Part shown: positions 31,370 through 42,050 of the stretch, one piece after another | Position numbering within the stretch: position 1 is the stretch's first letter | Layout of the letters: the number at the start of each line of letters is the position of its first letter | Notes under the pieces: model-generated | What the model was told of the DNA's origin: nothing | The model's input: the letters and a program-made list of their open reading frames with translations, nothing else | Database searches by the model: none | Made by a program: the position numbers and the translations under genes | Assembly: GCF_947172395.1 (NCBI RefSeq) | Contig: NC_069094.1 | Location: forward strand, 8,918,292-8,982,291 | Length of the DNA stretch: 64,000 nucleotides | From: Bicyclus anynana | Taxonomy: Eukaryota; Arthropoda; Insecta; Lepidoptera; Nymphalidae | Direction of reading: 5' to 3'

Positions 31370-33607
31370 TCACATCATATTGTCCAATGAATTTGGGATT
31401 GTATCATAGTTGTCTACAGAATCTACTTCAGGTTCACCAAGAAAATGGTTTTCTACATGGGCCTGAAAATCTGCAAATGTAATATCTTTTTGGTATTTTT
31501 CTCCACATATTGGACACATCTTATCAAATGGTTCAGAATTTTCACCATCTTGACAATTGTCAGCATTGGAATATGGTGTAGTATTGTTATCTTCAAAGTT
31601 ATTGCTACTGCTGGAGTCTATTGGTGTCCTTTCTAGAAGACTATCAGTAGTTTCTGTTTCCTTATTTTCACATACTATACTTTTTGATTTGTTTGCCAGG
31701 CATGTTGGACATTTATAGCCTTCTGAAAGTAGAGATAATGTTTTATGTAATATAGATATTGAAACATGTATAATATAAAAATTTATATTCAATTTAGTGT
31801 AATTTTGGAGAATGGCTGAACCAATTTCGCTAATTCTTTTTTAGAACTGCAACAAGTTCTATCTTAGAACGGGTATCCAAAGCTGCGAGCGGAGGAAGGG
31901 AGTGTTAATTGATTGTCAAGGAATTCCTTAACCCTAAATCCTGTAGTCACAAGTCCAGGACTGCTCGGAGTTTTTCTCTCTACCACGCAATGCACCCAAC
32001 ACCTGCACAATGAATCCATGGAATTAGTATTCCATGGATTCATTGTGCAGGACATTGAACTTTCTTGAAGTAAAAGGTTCTTACTAAGAAAAAAATTTGA
32101 AAAAAGTAGTTTAAGTTTTCTATATTCTCATACAAACTATTCATAATAAAATAAAAGAAGGGTAAGGCAGGGTTTTCTTTTCTTTAGGGTAGGGTAGAGT
32201 AAGGGAAGAAGTATGGTAGGGGTAGGGTAGGATAAGGTAGGGTAGGGAAGTGCACACAAGTATAAGTGAAGCTTGACCAGACCCAATGGAATCTATATAT
32301 ATAAAAATGAATTGCTGTTCGTTAGTCTCGCTAAAACTCGAGAACGGCTTAACGGATTTATCTTATCTTGGTCTTGAAATGTTCGTAGAGGTATAGGGAA
32401 GGTTTAAAAGGTGAGAAAAAATCAAATAATTTCCGGGAAAACCTTAAAAACTGCCCTTTTCTATTTCCCATACAAACGTTTAAGAGTCAAGCGGTAGGGG
32501 TAGGGTAGGGGTAGGGTAGGGGTAGAGTAGGGGTAGGGTAGGGGTATAGAAGGGTAGAGTAGGGATAGAGAATAAGTGCATTTATGTCAAAACGAAGCTT
32601 GACCGGGTCCGCTAGTTTAAATATAAATAAATTGTCACAATTATCATCATCATCAAATCAGTTGATACACATACACTGGTGGACATAGGCATTTTGTAGG
32701 GACTTTCAAACACAACAGACAACTAGTGGCTCCCTGCAACAAGTTTTATGTTAATATTCTACCTAGTGGAGCATTAACTAACACTGCTCTTTATAGTATG
32801 TTGTCACTTGCCATATATAGCATTATTGGCTAATTTATAGTATATATGCTATCAATTGTTTTTTAATTTACCTTTCATTATAATTTCTATCCTTGATATA
32901 ACCATTTTTAAATCTTTTTCTTGTTGTGCTAGATCTTTCTTCAAACACTGTAATTTTTCAGTTTGACTACAAATTTCTTTGAGTGAATCTGTTGCTGGAT
33001 CTTCCATATATGTGAAACCTATAGAATCTATATTCAAAGCATCATCATCCATTTCTTGGAGCTGTGTCATTTGTTCATACTGTTCTACTAGTTGTGACTT
33101 TTCCTGAATGTAACTGTTTATTAATTTCAAAGATATTTCTTCTAAACTTGAGTCAGAGTATTTTTCTTGGTTTTGTGTGCTGTAGTTAGGAGTACTGTGT
33201 ATGTATGTGTTAGTGCGTATCAAAGGCTGTTTAGGACGTTCCCGCATTGACTTTTCTGACCCTTTTAACGTAGCTATCTTGCTCCACAAGTTCTTGTTTT
33301 CACACGAAACCATAAAAACATGATGCAGCAGTTGTGACTTTTGTTTATTTAGTTCGGCTATCTTTTGATGCAGAGATAGCTTGTCGTCTTCTGGTACAGG
33401 TGTGTATGAAGATTTTTCGGCTACTTTAGTATTATCCAGTTTTAAACGCATGTTATCTGTCTCCAAAGTATTTATTCTGCGTTGAAGTAATAAACATCGA
33501 TCTCTCATAGCATGGAGTGCTAATTCATGGACATTACTGTAGTCTGCTTTTATTGTTGTTTGATATGTTGAATCATTGTTAAAACTTACAATAGATGACG
33601 AATCCAT
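31370..33607 (-). CDS. spn-F: Spindle-F-like coiled-coil protein with C-terminal zinc finger
   Basis: Two exons, 33607-32872 and 31722-31370, joined in phase 1 (AAAG|GTAAAT donor, TACTTTCAG|AAGG acceptor), give 362 residues. The ATG is at 33607-33605. Residues 25-65 (HAMRDRCLLLQRRINTLETD) and about 205-245 are heptad-like coiled coils. C250/C253 form a small CPTC knuckle. C315/C318/H334/H338 form a CPIC...FQAHVENHF finger like the ubiquitin-binding fingers of TAX1BP1/CALCOCO2. Length and the coiled-coil start match insect spindle-F, a microtubule-associated partner of the IKK-related kinase IK2 in Drosophila oocyte and bristle polarity. Name from memory of the family; another coiled-coil adaptor is possible. 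The intron (31723-32871) is full of repeats. Confidence 0.7.
31862..32050. repeat. Dispersed repeat ending in a perfect 23-bp hairpin
   Basis: 32001-32023 (cctgcacaatgaatccatgg...) pairs perfectly with 32028-32050 across a TAGT loop. The block to its left shares short motifs with the complement of 27325-27470. In the spindle-F-like intron. Confidence 0.75.
32140..32618 (+). mobile_element. Two tandem Helitron-like copies with TAGGG minisatellite
   Basis: Copy 2 (32290-32618) starts 'ctatatatataaaaatgaat', has 'tcgctaaaactcgagaacgg' and ends 'cgaagcttgaccgggtccgc' + TAGT. Just before the end it has a TAGGG/TAGGGG tandem (about 32494-32570). Copy 1 (about 32140-32288) is the same 3' part, with its own TAGGG tandem (32190-32250) and end 'gaagcttgaccagacccaat'. 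Confidence 0.75.
32641..32745 (-). mobile_element. RTE 3' end remnant in the spindle-F-like intron
   Basis: 'tatcatcatcatcaaatcag', 'ggacataggcattttgtagg' and 'ctccctgcaac' match base for base, with scattered changes, the first 110 bases of the RTE element at 47409. A 5'-truncated relative of the same family. Confidence 0.8.
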
Positions 33608-34346
33608 TGTCAATAGGACTTGCGTACTAGAATTATTAAATTGTTTTCTCCTTCATCTGAATTTTAATATTTAATTTCCATTTCCATTCCATCCACAAAA
33701 CACAAAACAGGCAAATTTTGTGACAGTTGATAGTAGTACACTTGTGACTTGACATTGACAATTACTTTTTTTAAAAACTAGCTTTACACTTCCAGTCCTG
33801 GATTCTAAAGATTTCAGTTATTGACTAAAACACAGCACCATAGCAGCAAGCAGAGCACAAATATTAATAAAAATCTAGCTTCAGTCTATAGCTTTTTTTA
33901 TTTTACTGTGCTAATCTTGCATAATGATGTGACCGGTACCAAAGTGTTTAAAATCACTAGTTAGACGTTAGTGTTTGTGGTCATCTTGTACCGAATCGTA
34001 AATCTATGGTGGTCATAATGTCCTATAGTGATCTGTGATACCGATAATGTCAAATACCAAATTAAAGTTCTGTGGTGTGGTGGATGTGAGTGATGTTTTT
34101 AAAATAAGTTTTGAACTTTAAAATATTTAAGTGAATGTTATTGTTAATATTAAGGTCTTCTTCAGAACACCAAGGTTATTATAATTACAAGCATTATTTA
34201 CAGCGCGAAAGCCAAAACTAGTAAAACAAGTTTCATTTCAACTTCCAAGTGCAACTGTGAAGAACAATTTTTGAAAAACAATTTTTATCCCTAGTGATTG
34301 GCTTGCTTTGTAAGCGTTATAGCAGTATAATCTCAAACATTTAACG
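33608..34346. promoter_or_regulatory. Shared promoter region of divergent genes
   Basis: 739 bases between the start codons of the spindle-F-like gene (-) and the MFSD9-like gene (+), with no repeat recognised. No clear TATA box or motif pair could be assigned, so the bidirectional function is inferred from position only. Confidence 0.4.
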
Positions 34347-37300
34347 ATGTCCTATACTATTCCTTTACTACAGTTTGTAGCTTTTTTGGTAAGTTTAAAG
34401 TTTTAAATGCGTAAACTCCATATCCTGATAACACTGGCCTGCAAAATTGATTTTGTAAATTTGTTTAAAAATACCTAATTGCTTTTTTGTACAATTTCGT
34501 CACGGATTTTAATATACAAGGAAAATCTGTTTTAGTCTATTGTTGTTTTCTTTAGGAGAGTGAATTTATTCATGTTTTTTTTTTGGAATCTGAATAATTC
34601 TTTAAGATAGTCATGGACTTAGGAATACAATCAGGAGCCGGCGACTTTGTTTTGTCTGTGTGATATATGACCATTTTTAGATAATTCTTTTTCCTGATAT
34701 GTATATATCTGATGCCAAGGCTAGTTAACACGTTTTTTAAATGGTCTTAAATATGTAGTTCATTATCAATCTACTAATAAATTGATTTTTATATACTAAT
34801 AGATTGAATTTTTGTTTGAGATGTGATTACATGAAAATTTTAGTTTTTATTAAACATGTTTTTGACAATACAAGAGAAATTTGTAAAAATATGTGATTTT
34901 TAAATTAAGTTTTTTATGAAATCCTTAACTTAATATAAAATATTGAAAATTGATATAATGTTTATATTACATTTGATACAAGTCAACTTTAAACAGAGAA
35001 TAAACCCTTTAAAACAAAGAATATAAGCTGCGCCAGGCTTAGTATAACCACCTGTGTAAATTAAACTAAATAATTTTACAATACCATTGATATTCCAGGA
35101 TCTTCTGGCAGTTGGTCTCATAGTACCTTTAATACCTAACCATGTACGGCAAATGGGAGCAAATCACATCTATATTGGCCTTCTTGGATCACTGTATGCA
35201 GGATTTCAGTTGGGATCAGGCCCACTTATGGTATGTATTATCATCGAACTAGTGTATGCTTGCGATTTTGTCCACCTTTAGAACTCCTTAATACAATCAT
35301 ATTGTATATTTCTTCATAAAGAAAATCTACAAACTATAAACTACCTCCCTGCTAAATTACATATTTGTATGTCAAGTAATTATTGATATTTTGTGATGAG
35401 TTACCTTTCTCTAGATATACATACCTACATAACAAAGATAAGTGGAATAATATTATTATATATTTATTCATGTACTTTATAATATATTAAATGCAAAAGT
35501 GTCTAACTGTTACCTTTTTACAGCCAAACTGTTATTCCAGTCTGAATGAAATTTGATATAGAGATAAATTGGACCTTGAAGCAAAACATAGGCTTTATGT
35601 AGGTACTTTTTATTACAGAAAAGTACATGGTTCCTCTTTATTTCTAAAAAACAGTATTCCACTTGAATAAAGTTGCGGGCTTCTGCTAGTTAATTATTCA
35701 CATGTAGATGAGTCACATAGCAATCATTATTCCATGATGTAAAATTGATTCTATGAAAATTGATTTGAGTTAGCCAACAGCATCAAGATGTTGTATTATG
35801 TACTTCTATGTGTAGATCTGTTAAAAATATTTTTCTTAAATTTTTTATTTAAAAATAAGTAATAAGTTCAAGTTTTAAAACTTGCAAATTAACATTATTA
35901 TATTAAATGTATTCTGTACACATTCATAAATATTTTGTGCCCACTAATGGCTCATAAGAGCTAAAATATATGTATATGAGCTGGCAACTCTGTTCTTATG
36001 AAATTCTGTTTTTCACAAATCTCACAGGAACCCTATATTTTTCTAAAATAAAAATTAGCATATATTCTGCTATAGGCTCTAATTATCTCTATACCAAAAG
36101 TCATCAAAATTTGTTTACAGTTTTAACAGTGAAAAGCTAAAAGACAGACAGACAGACAGATTTCCTTTTGCATTTACTTGGATAATGTAAAATATACTTC
36201 TCACCAAATAAATCAAAACAGTCTGCAAGTACTGTTTAGGATGACTGTTTCGATTTTTTTGATGAGAAGTATATTAGTAACTGTTGATTGTTAGAATGCC
36301 AGTGGTAAACATTACCAAAGAATTATCTATCCAGTGTTAAATTGTGTATTTTATTTGTTTTCAGGGTAGCTTAAGTGATCTGAAGGGCAGAAAGCAGATA
36401 CTTATTATAACATTACTAGTATGTGGTGCTGCTTATTTAACATTGGGAGTGACAAAATCTGTTGCAATTGTTTTACTTATGAGAGCAGTTTTAGGTAATT
36501 TTTATTCAAACTTTGTAAATCTATGTCAGATCATACATACTCTGTAGAGAATGGGAAGAGCTTCATAAGAAACACAAAAGTGAAATGGGAAGAATAATCC
36601 AATATTAACAAATGCAGTGCAGGTGATTCATGCCAAGAAAGTATGACTTATAACCTGTTTTAATTTTTTACTTACCATACTTTCATTCATAAAGAAAGGA
36701 TTGTATTTTCAGGTTTATTCAAACAAACCCAGCTATTGACAAAAGCTTTAGTCCCTGATTATGAGGGAGATGAGAAAAAACAGTCTGCAATATATGGGAA
36801 AATGGCTGCTGGAGTGGGCATTACAATAGGTCCAGTCATAGGTGGTCATATTGTAGAAGACTATCCGATTCATGGTTTCAGTGTTGCAGGTCTTCTGGTT
36901 TGCATCTTCTTTATTATAAATGCCTGTAAGTATTAAGTGCTAACTATATAGACAAGTTTAGATGAATGATCTGTACAATCTACTATTTTGTAATAATATT
37001 TTTAAAACTCACACTGTCAAGTTTTTTAAAATAATACTCTCTATATATAGTATCAAAATAAGACATTAACCAATTGACACACATTTAAACTTGAACTGTT
37101 AATAAAAAACCATTGATACAGAATAGTGTTTACAGTTTGAGCACACTTTTTATTCTATTGGTTGTAGAGCTTTTGGTGACAGAACTTGTTCAGTAAGCTC
37201 ACAGCAATGCTCTTTCTATTTACTGGGTAATATTATACTTATTTACTAGATATATCTGACTAGATAATAATATGTTAGTCTGCTATTTTTAATAATTGCT

Positions 37301-39535
37301 ATTTAACTTGCCAGTAAAACTGTCTGCAGTTTTGATTGAAATGCCTGGTTTAATTATACTACCTTTTATTTAATTTTATTTCATTTGTCATCACTGTATA
37401 TAATAATTATGTAGGTAATTTATATAATTACTTTTATGAGTGCAACCTAAGTATGTACATATACTGAATGAATATTAATTTAGTCTATTAAACGTTAAAC
37501 TTTGGTACAATTATGACTCATTTGCATGACTGCATGCAAATGAGTCATAATTGTATTGTATTAATTGCTTGGTTAAATAATTATAGAAAGGCAAGTCTAC
37601 ATTAATTTTCTTTGATGTACAATAAAGGTAGAATATGATTGAAGCAAAGTATATGGGCATTATAATATAATTGTAGGCTAAAATATATATAACATTGCTG
37701 TTGCCAGTAGTTGTACATTATTACAACATACAGCATTAGGTACAATCATAAAGTTTGAACTAAACTGATATCAAGATGCTATTAAAATCATGCTAATTTA
37801 TTGTTTTTTTTGCTCATATTAAATTATGAACTGTGTCTTCATTAAAGATTATTATTTTAGGTTGCTTAATGTTATGTAAATAAGATAAAACACCAAAAAT
37901 AATAATATTTATTATCAGTTCTTGATAAAAGATCATGCACTCAAACACACTTACTTTAATATTAGTAGGATTGAACATACTACTAATATTATAAAAGCAA
38001 ACGTTTGTATGGTTGTTTTTTTGGATGCTTGGATATTTGTTACTCCTTAACGCTGCTACTACTGAACTGATTTTGCTGAAATTTGAAGTGGAAATAAATT
38101 TTACTCTGGATTAAAACATAGGCCACTTTCATTCCGGAAAAATCCATAGTTCCTGTGGGATTTGTGAAAAATTGGATTCCACGCAGACGAAGTCGCGGGC
38201 GTCCGCTAGTTCATTATAATGGTAATGTTTTATTTTACTTGTTTGATATGAACAGAAACAGGTAAATGGCATTTAAAAAGCTTGCATATACCAGCAGTCT
38301 TATTTTAAAGTGGACAAGTCCATAGTTAACAGACTGCATATACAAGTTCTTTTTTTTTAATTCAAGGTTGATTTCTTTGCTAGGGAAAGGTTTTAAGTTA
38401 CAAATTCTTGTTTTATGTTGTTTGCATGTGAGAAAAGTTTGTTTCCTCTTTTTAGCTCTGGGTTATTTACAAATAATTACTATGACACTAATCTTTTGTT
38501 AGTTTATCAATAAATATTGTCATCAAAAATTGTTACTAAGCAAATGATTTTTTCTACTTTTGGTTAATTAATACTTGAGTGTAATTTATCAGCCACATTG
38601 CATTTTTATTTTATATGCAATAAATCGTGTGGTATGTTAGTTATCAAGGAGATAGCATGGGTATGGTGACAGTTGCCTTATGATGTTTATAATCCATACT
38701 GTTATCGTGAATCACAGCAAACTTTCAAGAGGAAAACTTACTGTCACCATACCCATGCTATCTGAAAAACACTATAGTAATTGATCTTGGAATATTCATA
38801 ATTATTGAAATAACTGCCTATATTGTTTCAGGTCTTGTATACCAGCTGCCAAAAGTAAATATTCCTGTAAGGCAGAAATCTAATCCTGAAAGCTCTTCCC
38901 TAAATATTTTACAATCTATCTGGTCTTCTAGCAAACAATCAGTTGTACAGTTATCAAAAGTAGAATGGTCTACATATTGGATAGTATTCACATTCCAAGC
39001 CCTAAATAGTTTTGCAATGGGTGCTTACTATTCAAGTTATGCATTAAACTTAAAAACTCAATTTGGGCTCACACCAAAACACATTGGGTATGTTGTTTCA
39101 TTCCAAGGTGTTATTGGTGCCATATCAAGTTTCATGATGGGCTACATAAACAGCTTCTACACACATGACAAAGATTTTAGTATAAGAAACTTTCATGTTT
39201 TTGTTTTGTTATGTACATCACTGTTAGGTATTTGTTTATCTGTTAACGTTTTTATGTATACAATTTTGTTAATGCCGTTGGCAATAGCTAATGCTGTAGG
39301 TAGACTGGTTACATTGGAAATGATATTGAAGAAAAGCCACGGTGACCATAGAGGAACTTTAATAGGTGCATCAAATAGTGTGAGGTCACTGTCAGGTGTG
39401 GTTGCACCTTTGATTGCTGGATTTATAGGTGAATTCTTTGGAGTAGGATATGTTTTATATTCTTCAGTCTTCACCACACTCATTGGACTTTTAATAAGTT
39501 ATCAATATAAGTGTAAAAGGATAAAATTAGACTAA
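34347..39535 (+). CDS. MFSD9-like major facilitator transporter
   Basis: Five exons: 34347-34388, 35099-35230, 36365-36494, 36713-36925 and 38832-39535, all GT/AG, with phases 0, 0, 1, 1. They give 406 residues. Exon 2 starts DLLAVGLIVPLIPNHV, TM1 of the MFSD9 group. GSLSDLKGRKQ between TM2 and TM3 is the MFS G-x3-D-x2-GRK signature. Exon 4 has LFKQTQLLTKALVPDY and GVGITIGPVIGG, matching TM4-TM5 of MFSD9 as I recall it. The last exon carries TM7-TM12. The protein should be a 12-TM membrane carrier; the substrate of MFSD9 is unknown. It is shorter than human MFSD9 (474). The 1.9 kb intron 4 holds a Helitron-like element, a 24-bp inverted-repeat element and a long palindrome. Divergent from spindle-F, convergent with PET100. 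Confidence 0.9.
35475..35690 (+). mobile_element. Helitron-like element in MFSD9-like intron 2
   Basis: Begins 'ctttataatatattaaatgc' and ends in 'aaagttgcgggcttctgcta' + GT, a mutated family A terminus. Confidence 0.65.
35996..36190 (-). mobile_element. Decayed Helitron-like copy in intron 2
   Basis: 'ttttcacaaatctcacagga' and 'ccaaaagtcatcaaaatttg', followed by CAGACAGACAGACAGA, resemble the interior of family A in reverse; both ends are lost. Confidence 0.4.
37507..37554. repeat. Perfect 22-bp palindrome with paired octamer sites
   Basis: 37507-37528 pairs exactly with 37533-37554 across ACTG. Each arm contains ATTTGCAT/ATGCAAAT, the POU-type octamer, next to a TGACTCAT (AP-1-like) motif. 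In intron 4 of the MFSD9-like gene. Confidence 0.85.
37976..38210 (+). mobile_element. Helitron-like element (family A), full length, in intron 4
   Basis: Begins 'acatactactaatattataa', has 'ctgaactgattttgctgaaa' and 'gatttgtgaaaaattggatt', and ends 'gaagtcgcgggcgtccgcta' + GT. The best-preserved copy in the window. Confidence 0.8.
38650..38763. mobile_element. MITE-like element with perfect 24-bp inverted ends, in intron 4
   Basis: agatagcatgggtatggtga... at 38650-38673 is exactly complementary to 38740-38763; 66-base unique interior. Confidence 0.8.
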
Positions 39536-39959
39536 AAGTCTCAAAATTTGGCTGTGAGATAATTATATTTGTTACAAGTATTTTGTGGTTTTTTAATAAT
39601 TTTACCATATAAAGCATTGAAGAATATTAAAATGCAATCTTTCACCTATTATTATATTTAAAAATTGGTTTAGTAGATAGAGGTTATAGCTGGTAATCTT
39701 TAGACATTACTAGTCCTTTAGACCTTTATGTCTATGTAAGGGGATGCAATGTCCAGATGATTTTCATCACTTTCAAAGTATTTTTAACCTCAGTTTTTAG
39801 GTAAACAAGAAGGTATGTGAGTGCAAATAATTAGTAACATACTAATCCTTCTAAGCAAATAAAGTAAAAAAAGATTTAAATATAGTTATTTTATTGAAAA
39901 TTATATTTAAATATTTACACTACATGTACCTACAGGCAATAAAAGTAATCAATTTTCAC
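39536..39959. other. 3' intergenic spacer between convergent genes
   Basis: 424 bases between the stop codons of the MFSD9-like gene and PET100. It contains AATAAA (about 39859) for the plus-strand gene. No repeat seen. Confidence 0.5.
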
Positions 39960-40178
39960 TTATTCTCCTTCCAATGATCTCATTTGTTTCTTTTTCATTT
40001 CTTGAATTAACTTCTGTATGTCTTCTCTGTTCTGCTTATTTTCAGGTGGATATATTTCCCTCTTTGTCTTAGTTACCCATTCTTCAAAATAGGTTGGTTG
40101 GTTGAAGAAAAAGAATAGACCGACAGGAAATGTAGTATACATTGCCATCCTGCCGACTTCCAACTTCCAGTTACCCAT
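39960..40178 (-). CDS. PET100: PET100-like cytochrome c oxidase assembly protein
   Basis: A single open frame of 72 residues starting MGNWKLEVGRMAMYTTFPVG at 40178. The frame stays open 14 codons further upstream, but the Met-Gly-x-x-Lys-Leu-Glu start is that of PET100. A short basic-flanked membrane segment (about residues 11-24, PVGLFFFF) is followed by NQPTYFEEWVTKTKREIYPP and a charged Glu/Lys tail. This fits human PET100 (73 residues), an inner-membrane chaperone for complex IV. A possible acceptor (GCAAGCAG) lies just before the ATG, so a non-coding 5' exon may exist. Convergent with the MFSD9-like gene. Confidence 0.88.
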   Translation of the reverse strand: MGNWKLEVGRMAMYTTFPVGLFFFFNQPTYFEEWVTKTKREIYPPENKQNREDIQKLIQEMKKKQMRSLEGE

Positions 40179-40734
40179 TTCTGCTTGCTTGCAGTGAATG
40201 AATGCAAAGGGTACAAACACTGGTAATAGTGAATATTATTTGGGATAATCAAATAATTTGCAAGAAAATGTTATTTATCTGGACTCGGGAATAATATTTC
40301 ACAAAGAAGTATAAGTTGGAACTTTTTTTATAAATGAACTGAAGTTATTGTAATATTTTTGAGTTTTTGACATTTGAGTTTGACAATGACACTTGCTTTA
40401 CGCCACAGAACACTAATACTCCTAACGGAGAAGAACGCCGACCTCATAAAAAAAGAGGGCGTTTCTCCCTAGCGCCATCTATTATTGACCCACTACATCT
40501 CTGACACGGAATATTCAAATGTGATTGTGGATATTCTGTACTTAACCTAATCAAGCTTCTAAATAAGGCATTTTGACTCCATAAGTCCTTATAGAACTTA
40601 TATACAAGTTCTAAGTCGAGCCAAAATAACTTATCAATAAAGTTTTAGTTAGTGTCCAAAATAAAACAACAGGTTTTTGTTTTAAAAATGTACATTTTAT
40701 TTAAAAATATAATTTTTATTGTTCTATTATTTTG
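40179..40734. other. Upstream region of PET100
   Basis: It holds the presumed PET100 promoter. 'agcgccatctattattgacc' at about 40471 resembles short motifs at 60748 and 61385, perhaps repeat-derived. No gene. Confidence 0.4.
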
Positions 40735-40917
40735 TTATTGTATCTTCTGTTTAGCCAGCTTTGTTCGCCTCAGCTTCAATGCGCTAGTGATGTATCTATC
40801 AGTGTAAAATCTTTGCACACAACTGCTAAATATTTTAAAAATAACCATCCCTTTTTTGCTTAGACCATTAATAACTGGACTTGGCTCGCTAACCGTTACC
40901 CCTCTGGCAAAGATCAA
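40735..40917 (-). pseudogene. DNA-transposon coding fragment, unrecognised
   Basis: A 60-codon open frame on the minus strand with EPSPVINGLSKKG. The nucleotide stretch 'agtccagttattaatggtct' at its core recurs in opposite orientation at 43460-43480, showing that it is part of a dispersed element and not a host gene. Confidence 0.45.
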
Positions 40918-40957
40918 AAATCTATGATCTAAGGCGTTTATAAAAACTGTTGCTACA

Positions 40958-41104
40958 GAATCGATGTTTCATTGTTGTAATCGTTTTCGTCGTGTAAAGA
41001 GCTCCCTAAAAATGCCGGTTTGTGTATTTAAATGGCATAAAAACGGCCAAAAACTTGTAGTTTAGTAAAAGATGGAGTAACGTTTCATTTGAAAGTATTA
41101 AAGT
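40958..41104 (+). pseudogene. THAP-type zinc-finger start, decayed (P-like transposon?)
   Basis: ATG at 41012 opens MPVCVFK and, one frameshift and stops later, LVKDGVTFH. THAP domains start M-P-x-C and carry a K-D/E-G-(V/I)-T-F-H step at that distance. The leader 'tcgatgtttcattgttgtaa' + 'tcgttttcgtcg' recurs reversed at 56270-56350, so this is a mobile family. THAP domains are the DNA-binding part of P-element-type transposases. Too broken to function. Confidence 0.5.
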
Positions 41105-41176
41105 ATATTATTAAACCTTAATTTTATCAAATTTTTAATAAAAACAATTTATAAAAAAATTTTAATAAAAAAAATT

Positions 41177-41967
41177 CAACCGACTTCCAACTCAAAAATT
41201 AACCTAAACTAAAAAGCAAAAAATAACATCTTACCTATGTGCTACCTTCTGATCAGTTTGAAGGCGGTGCCAAAATTTTTATTTTTTAATTTTTAGTGTT
41301 AGCACACCTACTGAGTGTGAACTGACTGTCCTCCGTCTTCATCACCAGACCCCCTATGCAGTCACAATCCATATGGGTGGAAAGTTCTCATCAATATAAA
41401 ATTTATCAAGTCCAAACACAAGGTAGCTACTGTGAACCGTCTAGGAGTTCCCTTAACTCTCCTTCATCTTCATCACCAGACCTCTAATACAGTCACAATC
41501 TATCCAGGTGGAAAGTTTTCATCAATACAAAATTATCAAGTCAAAACACAAGGTAGCTACTGTGAACCGTCGAGGAGTTCCCTTAACTATCCTTCGTCTT
41601 CATCACCAGACCCTTAATACAGTCACAACCCATCTAGGTGGAAAGTTCTCATCAATACAAATAAATTAAGCCCAAACAAAAGGTACCTGCTGTAAATCGT
41701 TGACGAGTTCTATCGTCTGTGTATCGGCTCCATCATCAGACCAACTCCAGACCTTCATAAAATTGTAGTGGTTTAAAATACCTTATGGAAACACTAACAA
41801 ACGCACTAGCCGTCTCTACGATTTTCGAAAGTTCCCCTCGATTTCTCCAGGATGCCATCATCAGATCCTGACATGAAAAAAATGGGACCACCCTGGAATC
41901 AAACCCTTCAAAACAAAAAAAGAATTTTCAAAATCGGTCCACAAATGACGGAATTATCGCTGGACAT

Positions 41968-42003
<36 letters not shown>

Positions 42004-42050
42004 ATACATACAGCCGAACGTAGAACCTCCTCCTTTTTGGAAGTCGGTTA
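41177..42050 (-). repeat. Large dispersed repeat with inverted ends and internal tandem
   Basis: The ends are 'aaccgacttccaactc' on the left and 'ttttggaagtcggttaaaaa' on the right. From about 41335, three to four units of about 131 bases repeat ('cttcatcaccagacc', 'aatacagtcacaatc', 'aggtggaaagtt', 'aaggtagctactgtgaaccg', 'aggagttcccttaact'). Then come 'atttctccaggatgccatca' and a 32-base A tract (41971-42002). Two other copies: 12688-12890 and 56545-57130. The A-tract ORF is an artefact. Confidence 0.75.

Noticed and set aside
39960..40220. PET100 starting at 40220
   Set aside because: The extra 14 residues are not part of the PET100 family start; the MGNWKLE start at 40178 fits.
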